From: Lachnospiraceae bacterium
GTDB taxonomy: Bacteria > Bacillota_A > Clostridia > Lachnospirales > Lachnospiraceae
Length of the DNA: 12,127 nucleotides
Assembly: GCA_017435025.1 (NCBI GenBank)
Contig: JAFSFU010000259.1
Location: 1 to 12,127 of the forward strand
Direction of reading: 5' to 3'
The notes beneath the pieces were generated by a model that was not told the origin of the DNA, did no database searches, and was given only the letters and a program-made list of their open reading frames with translations. A program made the translations under genes and the position numbers. This document shows positions 7,431-12,127 of this stretch, piece after piece. Each line of letters begins with the position of its first letter. Positions within the stretch are counted from its first letter, which is position 1.

Positions 7431-7521
7431 ATTTCGTCTTTAGTATATTATATCGTTTTAAACGAAATTTATCAACATATCATTTCGTTTATTTTATTCA
7501 ATACGAATTTTATTTCGTTTA
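7431..7521. repeat. Cluster of ATTTCGTTTA boxes over the promoter (candidate operators)
   Basis: The 10-mer ATTTCGTTTA occurs on the plus strand at 7482-7491 and 7512-7521 (30 bases apart) and on the minus strand at 7468-7459. Partial copies are ATTTCGTC at 7431-7438 and ACGAA at 7503-7507. They form a 10-bp inverted repeat (7459-7468 with 7482-7491), a 13-base palindrome inside the promoter spacer (7453-7465), and a short inverted repeat 7503-7518. The layout fits binding by the HTH of the downstream gene, which is inferred, not shown. Confidence 0.6.
7447..7475 (-). promoter_or_regulatory. Sigma-A promoter for the HTH-ATPase-nuclease gene
   Basis: On the minus strand, TTGATA (7475-7470), 17 bases, then the perfect -10 TATAAT (7452-7447). 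The start is expected near 7440. The spacer contains the palindrome TCGTTT-T-AAACGA (7453-7465), a likely operator position. Confidence 0.82.
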
Positions 7522-7567
7522 TTGATTGAAATTTATCGTCACTTTAGAATATCATTCCCTATAAATC

Positions 7568-7604
7568 AAAAATCGTGGAAGTTTTTGAATCTTCCACGAT
7601 TTTT
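7568..7604. terminator. Bidirectional intrinsic terminator after tRNA-Arg
   Basis: A perfect 14-bp stem pairs 7568-7581 (AAAAATCGTGGAAG) with 7591-7604 (CTTCCACGATTTTT) around a 9-base loop, with T-runs on both strands. On the minus strand it begins one base after the end of the tRNA. Confidence 0.9.
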
Positions 7605-7605
7605 A

Positions 7606-7679
7606 CGTCCCTGACTGGAGTCGAACCAGCGGCCTTTCGCTTAGGAGGCGAACGCTCTATCCTACTGAGCTACAGAGAC
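7606..7679 (-). tRNA. tRNA-Arg, anticodon CCT
   Basis: A 74-base cloverleaf on the minus strand. The acceptor GTCTCTG pairs with CAGGGAC (one G-T), the D arm is GCTC/GAGC, and the anticodon stem TTCGC/GCGAA encloses the loop CTCCTAA, giving anticodon CCT (reads AGG). The variable loop is 5 bases, the T stem is GCTGG/CCAGT with loop TTCGACT, and the discriminator is G. The 3' CCA is not encoded and must be added after transcription. It is a single-tRNA unit with its own promoter (7741-7769) and terminator. Confidence 0.97.
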
Positions 7680-7690
7680 AAATTTTCATT

Positions 7691-7731
7691 ATTTGTGCTT
7701 ACAGTCTACGAAACAAACTGCAAGCACAAAT
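7691..7731 (-). repeat. 15-bp hairpin in the tRNA-Arg leader
   Basis: Plus-strand 7691-7705 (ATTTGTGCTTACAGT) pairs with 7717-7731 (ACTGCAAGCACAAAT) over 15 bp, with one position that is G-U in minus-strand RNA, around an 11-base loop. No T-run follows on the minus strand, so it is not a typical terminator. It lies between the predicted tRNA transcription start and the tRNA 5' end, and about 35 bases after the stop of the parAB operon. Confidence 0.7.
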
Positions 7732-7740
7732 CCATTTAGT

Positions 7741-7769
7741 ATCTTAACAAATGTCTTACCTTATGTCAA
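7741..7769 (-). promoter_or_regulatory. Sigma-A promoter for tRNA-Arg
   Basis: On the minus strand, consensus TTGACA (7769-7764) is followed after 17 bases by TAAGAT (7746-7741). The -35 box overlaps the stop codon of the preceding gene. Transcription should start near 7734, giving a leader of roughly 55 bases. Confidence 0.75.
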
Positions 7770-8650
7770 GCATTCACAAAATTCAGACTTCCCTGGAGCC
7801 AAATCTGACCTTTAAATCTGCGTCCTACGGCTGGTTCACCTAAAAGATCCTGACTATTGATGCAAACAGACATCATTAGTTCACTGCATTCCAGCTTCAG
7901 AATATAAATTTCTTCTTTTGTGTAGATATTCTTGACCTTATTTACTTCTTTTATTTCTCCAATGACAGAGTACTGATCACACTCAATTCCGCAAGGCATA
8001 AAGCAGGAATCAATGATTGAATACAAATCCTCCTTCATTGCTCTTCTGGAAATTTTCGAATAGAGATCAATATCTTCCAAAGTTAAAGACTCCATTGCGG
8101 TTTCATCACCTTTTCTCGCAGCCTCAATCAGATTATTGCGATTCGTTGAAGAGACCTTTGCCATTTCAATCTGTTTCTGGGTCTTTTTAATCGGAAGCAA
8201 AATCTTGCCGGACACAGAAAGCCCGCTAAGATTAAAGGAGTCAATATGAAAATATTCATTCTTTTTCAAACGTTTCTCACGATAATCCATGAAATTCTGT
8301 ACATAGAATATCAAAGAAATTCCAACGCGCATTTCATCTGCCATACCGGCATACGTTTCTTTTTCCGCGTGGCGCTGCACAGAGCAATCCGCCCTGGAAC
8401 TTTCCTGTTCGCTCTCTAAATAAGGAAGATAAAACTCTCTTTCAAATTTTCCCTCCTCATCTAATTCACCGACAATAGAAATTCCAAGATTTGGTGCAAC
8501 TTCTGCTTTTATTTCACAAACATTCGTCTCGTTATCAATCTGTACACATCTTGTAGATGCCGGCTGTTTCTGCAGTAGATCCAAAAGTTGTTCGATATCA
8601 CGTTTCTTTTGGTACATGCTAAAACCGGCCGCACGTAAAAATTTATGCAT
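7766..8650 (-). CDS. Uncharacterised protein, DUF3881-like
   Basis: A 294-residue soluble protein with no signal peptide or membrane segment. The N-terminus (MHKFLRAAGFS) and overall length resemble the DUF3881 family, which I know from Lachnospiraceae; this assignment is from memory of the family and moderate. No catalytic motif is evident. The middle (about 165-210) is helical and charged (SSTNRNNLIEAARKGDETAM), and the C-terminal part looks beta-rich (about 225-290, with IYILKLECSELMMSVCI). It is the last gene of the parA-parB-DUF4446 operon, 5 bases after the previous stop. Its SD (GAAGGGGAA, 8662-8670) lies inside the end of the upstream gene with a long spacing of about 13 bases, which suggests translational coupling. 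No function is known. Confidence 0.75.
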   Translation of the reverse strand: MHKFLRAAGFSMYQKKRDIEQLLDLLQKQPASTRCVQIDNETNVCEIKAEVAPNLGISIVGELDEEGKFEREFYLPYLESEQESSRADCSVQRHAEKETYAGMADEMRVGISLIFYVQNFMDYREKRLKKNEYFHIDSFNLSGLSVSGKILLPIKKTQKQIEMAKVSSTNRNNLIEAARKGDETAMESLTLEDIDLYSKISRRAMKEDLYSIIDSCFMPCGIECDQYSVIGEIKEVNKVKNIYTKEEIYILKLECSELMMSVCINSQDLLGEPAVGRRFKGQIWLQGSLNFVNA

Positions 8651-8655
8651 ATGGA

Positions 8656-9297
8656 TTAATATTCCCCTTCTGTTTCAACGATTCCTGTTTTGTCCTGTTC
8701 TGAAGAAATCAAATGGGCCTCTGCTTTTTCTTCTTTCACTTTTCTTTCGGTTTTCTTAGACTTGCTGTCCAAACGCTCTGATAACGTCGGTCGCTTTACA
8801 TACCCAAGTGCCTGTTCCAAAGCTTCCTGCTCCTCACTTCCAAGAAGCACTTCGGTCGCTCCTTCTTCCACTTCCTTCAAATAGAGATAGCATCCCTCTC
8901 GGCTGTGAACAGCATCCAGAACAAAACCAGTGTTATTATCATCCAACATTGCCAGTACAAAGCTTAAGTTTCCACCCATTCCTTTAAATGCATTGTACTT
9001 TACGAATCCGAATTTCTGGAAAGAGTTTTTTACCTGTTTGGATAATACTTTCATCATATCCTTCGTAGTGCGATCTTTCACATTCAGTTCATTTAACTGT
9101 TCCAGAATACTGATCAATGTATCTTCCAGAGTTTCCGCATCTTTTCCGCGCATAAACAGATCATATCGACGATAAAGCTTATTCATCTTAACGATACAAA
9201 CAATGACAGCGATCAAAAGAACAACGGTCAATATGGAAAACCCAATAATCAGGAAAATCGGATCAAACGGCAGTCTATATAACATACTATTTTCCAT
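8656..9297 (-). CDS. DUF4446 family membrane-anchored protein
   Basis: A 213-residue protein with one N-terminal membrane helix (about 13-37, IFLIIGFSILTVVLLIAVIV), then a coiled-coil-prone region (about 52-95). A conserved core follows, VKYNAFKGMGGNLSFVLAMLDDNNTGFVLDAVHSREGC (about 99-136), that matches the DUF4446 pattern. The tail (about 160-213) is highly charged and probably disordered. No enzymatic motif is seen. DUF4446 genes commonly sit beside parB in Clostridia, but their role is unknown. It starts 45 bases after the parB stop and ends 5 bases before the next gene. The SD (AGGAAGG, about 9314-9320) is some 16 bases from the chosen ATG (9295-9297), and ATG 9283-9285 is an alternative, so the exact start is uncertain. 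Confidence 0.82.
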   Translation of the reverse strand: MENSMLYRLPFDPIFLIIGFSILTVVLLIAVIVCIVKMNKLYRRYDLFMRGKDAETLEDTLISILEQLNELNVKDRTTKDMMKVLSKQVKNSFQKFGFVKYNAFKGMGGNLSFVLAMLDDNNTGFVLDAVHSREGCYLYLKEVEEGATEVLLGSEEQEALEQALGYVKRPTLSERLDSKSKKTERKVKEEKAEAHLISSEQDKTGIVETEGEY

Positions 9298-9342
9298 ATT
9301 TAATTACTTTCGCCCTTCCTACATAAATACATCCAAAGCAAT

Positions 9343-10374
9343 CTAATTATGCATGGATTCCATCAACTCGATCAGACGTTCCAGTTCTTCCTGAGAATAA
9401 TATTCGATTTCAATTCGTCCTTTATTCTTGTCTTTTCGATTAATGATAACTTTTGTACCCATAATGGTTTTTAATTTATCTTCAAGCTGACGATAAATCA
9501 AATTGATATCCGGTCCGGTTTCCTGTTCCTTTTTCTCCTTCTTCGGACGGCTCATCATTTTAACCAGTTTTTCTACATCTCGTACGCTCAGATTCTCCTG
9601 CATGATTTTTTTTGCAGCCTGATACTGGCTTTCTCCATCCTCCAGACCCAACAATGCTCTTGCATGACCGCTGGAAATTTGACCTTCCACCAACATCTGC
9701 TGTACTCTTTCATCCAATTTTAATAATCGCATGCTGTTGGTGATTGTAGCACGATTCTTGGATACGCGAGATGCGATTTCTTCCTGTGTCAGATCGAATT
9801 CTCGAATCAATCTCTGATAAGCCAACGCTTCCTCGATTGGATTCAAGTCCGTACGCTGAATATTTTCAATTAGAGCCACTTCCATGGTCTTCTGCTTGTC
9901 GTATTCGCGAATCAATGCTGGCACTTCTGTAAGTCCTGCCAGTTTTGCAGCTCTCCATCTTCTTTCACCGGCAATAATCTCATAATGACCATCTTTTTCT
10001 TTCACAAGAAGCGGCTGAAGAACTCCATATTCTTTGATTGATGCAGCCAGTTCCTGAAGACTTTCTTCATCAAACTGTTTTCTTGGCTGTGAACTGTTCG
10101 GTTCAATCAAAGTCAATTTAATTTTCTGTTCTACCGGTTTTTCAATGATTTTTTCGACAACCTTTTCAACTTCCACTACCACTGTCTCCGGTTTCTTTTT
10201 TACTTCCTTCTTTGCACCGGAAGAAGTTGACGAACTGCTCTTTTTTTCGCTCTTTGCTTCTGTATTCTTCTGCGGAGCTGCTTTTGGTTCTTTCTTTATT
10301 ACTACATTCTCTTCAGCAGTAATCTCTTCCCCAAATAATGCTCCAAGACCTTTTCCTAATCCTCTTTTTGCCAT
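9343..10374 (-). CDS. parB: Chromosome partitioning protein ParB (Spo0J)
   Basis: A 343-residue ParB. Residues 1-16 (MAKRGLGKGLGALFGE) are the classic Lys/Arg-rich peptide that stimulates the ParA ATPase. The ParB N-terminal CTP-binding domain starts near 85, with GERRWRAAKLAG (136-147) and ENIQRTDLNPIEEA (170-183). The DNA-binding HTH is near 196-218 (TQEEIASRVSKNRATITNSM), and the dimerisation domain is about 290-343. ParB binds parS and spreads as a CTP-dependent clamp to organise the origin region and load SMC. A low-complexity insert of about 65 residues (18-84) makes it longer than B. subtilis Spo0J (about 280). The start ATG shares its A with the parA stop (TAATG), with GGGGAG at 10385-10390, so translation is probably coupled. 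Confidence 0.98.
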   Translation of the reverse strand: MAKRGLGKGLGALFGEEITAEENVVIKKEPKAAPQKNTEAKSEKKSSSSTSSGAKKEVKKKPETVVVEVEKVVEKIIEKPVEQKIKLTLIEPNSSQPRKQFDEESLQELAASIKEYGVLQPLLVKEKDGHYEIIAGERRWRAAKLAGLTEVPALIREYDKQKTMEVALIENIQRTDLNPIEEALAYQRLIREFDLTQEEIASRVSKNRATITNSMRLLKLDERVQQMLVEGQISSGHARALLGLEDGESQYQAAKKIMQENLSVRDVEKLVKMMSRPKKEKKEQETGPDINLIYRQLEDKLKTIMGTKVIINRKDKNKGRIEIEYYSQEELERLIELMESMHN

Positions 10375-11144
10375 TATAATTCTTCTCCCCTGCTAATTAC
10401 CTCTGCAGCTAACAAACGATAATTCTCTGCTCCTGTTGAACGACTGTCATACATATTGATAGGCATACCATAACTTGGAGCCTCGGCCAGTCGAACATTT
10501 CTCGGGATAATTGTTTTGTATATATTTTCATTGAGATGTGCTTTAACATTTTCAACCACTTCCAGAGAAAGATTTGTTCTGGAGTCATACATCGTAAATA
10601 CCACACCTTCAATTTCTAAATCCGGATTCATTTTTTTCTGAACCAATCCAACAGTTTTTAATACCTGACTAAGTCCTTCCAACGCGTAATACTCACACTG
10701 AATCGGCACCAATACCGTATTTGCTGCCGTCAATGCATTGATTGTCAGAAGATTTAAAGACGGCGGACAATCAATAATGATAAAGTCATAATGATCACGA
10801 ATCTTTGCCAGATTGTTCTTTAAAATACTTTCCTTGTTAGCCATATCTAGCAGTTCAATCTCTGCACCAGCCAAATCTACATCCGATGGCATAACCTCCA
10901 GACGTTCCTGCACACTTGGCTTGATACAATCCTCAACCGTACATTCACCCATCAACAGTTCATATACAGTATTATCAATATTTCCTTTTTCCAATCCAAG
11001 TCCACTGGTTGTATTTCCCTGCGGATCAAAATCTACAGTCAATACCCTTTGACCTGCTTCCGCCAGGCAGGCAGACAGGTTAATTGCAGTCGTTGTTTTA
11101 CCAACGCCGCCCTTCTGATTTGTAATTGCAATAATACGTCCCAT
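10374..11144 (-). CDS. parA: Chromosome partitioning ATPase ParA (Soj)
   Basis: A 256-residue ParA/Soj of typical length without an N-terminal HTH, as in chromosomal (type Ib-like) ParA. The deviant Walker A, QKGGVGKTT (10-18), carries the signature Lys11; Walker A' is DFDPQGNTTSG (38-48) and Walker B is IIIDCPPSLN (122-131). It is a cytoplasmic ATPase that dimerises with ATP, binds DNA non-specifically and is reset by the ParB N-terminal peptide. The start is the ATG at 11142-11144 with AAGGA (11153-11157) eight bases upstream; a GTG six codons earlier is part of the SD region and is unlikely. It is the first gene of the operon with parB, DUF4446 and DUF3881. Two parS sites lie 111-185 bases upstream. 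Confidence 0.98.
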   Translation of the reverse strand: MGRIIAITNQKGGVGKTTTAINLSACLAEAGQRVLTVDFDPQGNTTSGLGLEKGNIDNTVYELLMGECTVEDCIKPSVQERLEVMPSDVDLAGAEIELLDMANKESILKNNLAKIRDHYDFIIIDCPPSLNLLTINALTAANTVLVPIQCEYYALEGLSQVLKTVGLVQKKMNPDLEIEGVVFTMYDSRTNLSLEVVENVKAHLNENIYKTIIPRNVRLAEAPSYGMPINMYDSRSTGAENYRLLAAEVISRGEEL

Positions 11145-11200
11145 AACCCTATTCCTTTCCACAGGTCAAATCAATCGTTCTGTCTCTTGTAGCAAGATTT

Positions 11201-11209
11201 AGTATAGCA
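11201..11209 (-). promoter_or_regulatory. Extended -10 promoter for the parA operon
   Basis: On the minus strand, TGCTATACT (11209-11201) is an extended -10 element; no good -35 box is seen 16-18 bases upstream. The start is expected near 11194, about 50 bases before parA. The nearer parS site begins 46 bases upstream, so ParB binding could affect expression. Confidence 0.5.
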
Positions 11210-11254
11210 TATTTTATTTCATTTTCCTATTGTTTTACACAGAGAAAATTCAAA

Positions 11255-11270
11255 TGTTTCACGTGAAACA
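11255..11270. promoter_or_regulatory. parS site 1 (ParB-binding)
   Basis: TGTTTCACGTGAAACA is an exact match to the 16-base parS consensus of B. subtilis. The palindrome extends to 22 bases (11252-11273). Confidence 0.98.
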
Positions 11271-11313
11271 TTTTGCATATTCCACAACAGATTTTCATTT
11301 ATTTCACACAGAA

Positions 11314-11329
11314 TGTTTCACGTGAAACA
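11314..11329. promoter_or_regulatory. parS site 2 (ParB-binding), in a 30-bp palindrome
   Basis: A second exact TGTTTCACGTGAAACA, centred 59 bases from the first. It lies in a perfect 30-bp palindrome (11307-11336, outer bases CACAGAA/TTCTGTG). With a 2-base bulge, pairing extends outward to ATTTCA (11301-11306) and TGAAAT (11335-11340). Confidence 0.98.
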
Positions 11330-11364
11330 TTCTGTGAAATCTTCTTACGTTTTCCATAATTTTC

Positions 11365-11393
11365 TTGTAAGCAGGATTTTAATATATTATAAT
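11365..11393 (+). promoter_or_regulatory. Sigma-A promoter for the divergent hydrolase gene
   Basis: TTGTAA (11365-11370), 17 bases, then the perfect -10 TATAAT (11388-11393). The start is expected near 11400, giving a leader of about 45 bases. Confidence 0.78.
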
Positions 11394-11444
11394 AATAACA
11401 ATCATTCAAATCAAATGTATCAAAAAGGAGGCACTCGAACATTC

Positions 11445-12127
11445 ATGAAAAAGAATAAACTAATCACAACTCTTCTTTTGGCCTTTGGTACCACTGCAGG
11501 AACTGCTCTGCTGAATAAATACATTAAGATGACCGCCACTGCAAAAAATCTTCTTGAGGAGCCACAGGCATTTTGCTATCAATGGCGTTTTGGAAACATT
11601 CACTATACAAAAACAGGTAATGGTAAACCGTTACTTTTCATCCATGATCTTCACCACACTTCCAGTGGTGCCGAATGGGATCGACTGATTCCATTATTAA
11701 AAGATCAATATACAGTTTACACCATTGACCTTCTTGGGTGCGGTCGCTCTGAAAAACCAGGATTAACCTACACCAATTTCCTGTATGTACAGCTGATCAA
11801 CGATTTTATAAAATCAGAGATTGGACGCCGGACAAATGTTATTGCAACCGGTTCTTCCGCTCCTCTCGTTACAATGGCATGCACTTATAATAAGGATATT
11901 TTTGAACAGATTATGTTTATCAATCCGGACAACTTCAACTCATGTGCTCAGATGCCGGATCATTACTCAAAGATATATAAGAATATTTTAGATGCGCCTG
12001 TTTTTGGAACGTTATTCTATCATATTGCATCCTCCAAAGAGTCCATCAAAAAGACTTTTGCAGAAAAATATTTTTATAATCCATATAACGCAAAGCATAG
12101 TTATATCGATAAATATTACGAAGCAGC
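11445..12127 (+). CDS. Alpha/beta-hydrolase-fold protein, 3' end outside window
   Basis: An open frame of 227 codons to the window edge. The ATG at 11445 is preceded by AAAAAGGAGG (11422-11431) at a long 13-base spacing; no closer start is seen. Residues 1-27 (MKKNKLITTLLLAFGTTAGT, then ALLNKYI) form a signal anchor or signal peptide with no lipobox, so the domain is probably membrane-tethered outside the cell. The fold is shown by KPLLFIHDLHH (61-71), YTIDLLGCGRSEKP (92-105) and VIATGSSAPLVTMA (132-145). The usual oxyanion HG is HD (67-68), and the nucleophile elbow GxSxG reads GSSAP (136-140), with Ser138 in the nucleophile position. The acid and His of the triad would lie partly beyond the window. 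The substrate is unknown. It is transcribed away from parA. Confidence 0.85.
   Translation, partial: MKKNKLITTLLLAFGTTAGTALLNKYIKMTATAKNLLEEPQAFCYQWRFGNIHYTKTGNGKPLLFIHDLHHTSSGAEWDRLIPLLKDQYTVYTIDLLGCGRSEKPGLTYTNFLYVQLINDFIKSEIGRRTNVIATGSSAPLVTMACTYNKDIFEQIMFINPDNFNSCAQMPDHYSKIYKNILDAPVFGTLFYHIASSKESIKKTFAEKYFYNPYNAKHSYIDKYYEA

Noticed and set aside
7431..7521. CRISPR array from the repeated ATTTCGTTTA boxes
   Set aside because: The copies are short, in both orientations and unevenly spaced, and no cas gene is nearby; operator sites over a promoter explain them better.
7606..7679. tRNA-Arg as an attachment site for an integrated element
   Set aside because: I found no second copy of the tRNA 3' end and no integrase or recombinase gene in the window, so an att site is not supported (context kept only as a low-interest finding).
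11145..11162. GTG start giving ParA six extra residues
   Set aside because: These bases contain the SD of the ATG at 11144, and ParA proteins begin just before the Walker A as that ATG gives.
11307..11336. 30-bp palindrome at parS as a transcription terminator
   Set aside because: It contains an exact parS site and neither strand has a T-run after the stem.

Overview
The window looks like chromosome of a low-GC Clostridia bacterium, most likely a Lachnospiraceae gut anaerobe. That is an inference. It rests on Firmicutes-style SD sites and sigma-A promoters, chromosomal parA/parB with exact Bacillus-type parS sites, and two uncharacterised families (DUF4446 and DUF3881 types) that I associate with this group. 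The parA-parB-parS cluster suggests the origin-proximal part of the chromosome. No insertion sequence, CRISPR array, phage gene or rRNA was seen.

Layout. 1-1109 (+): the 3' part of a calcineurin-like metallophosphoesterase and a glyoxalase/VOC-fold protein, ending at a bidirectional terminator. 1129-2928 (-): a phosphate uptake operon, a PiT transporter followed by its PhoU-like DUF47 partner. The transporter's ribosome binding site lies in the 3' arm of a perfect 12-bp hairpin directly followed by seven U. 2957-4078 (-): a GAF-GGDEF protein with its own promoter. 4091-5544 (-): a CPA2-type cation/proton antiporter with clear promoter and terminator.

5608-7521 (-): a single AT-rich gene for a three-part protein (excisionase-like HTH, AAA-ATPase-like domain, PD-(D/E)XK nuclease-like domain). 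Its sigma-A promoter is overlaid by several ATTTCGTTTA boxes, in a layout that suggests autoregulation. It sits beside the 3' end of a tRNA-Arg(CCT) gene (7606-7679, -), which has its own promoter, a 15-bp leader hairpin and a bidirectional terminator.

7766-11209 (-): a compact operon parA-parB-DUF4446-DUF3881, tied together by a stop/start overlap and short gaps. ParA and ParB act with the two parS sites at 11255-11329 in chromosome segregation; the two DUF proteins travel with them and have no known job. 11365-12127 (+): a divergently transcribed alpha/beta-hydrolase-fold protein with an N-terminal membrane segment, cut by the window end.

The candidates most worth testing are the pit leader hairpin, the HTH-ATPase-nuclease gene with its operator array, and the DUF4446/DUF3881 extension of the parAB operon.
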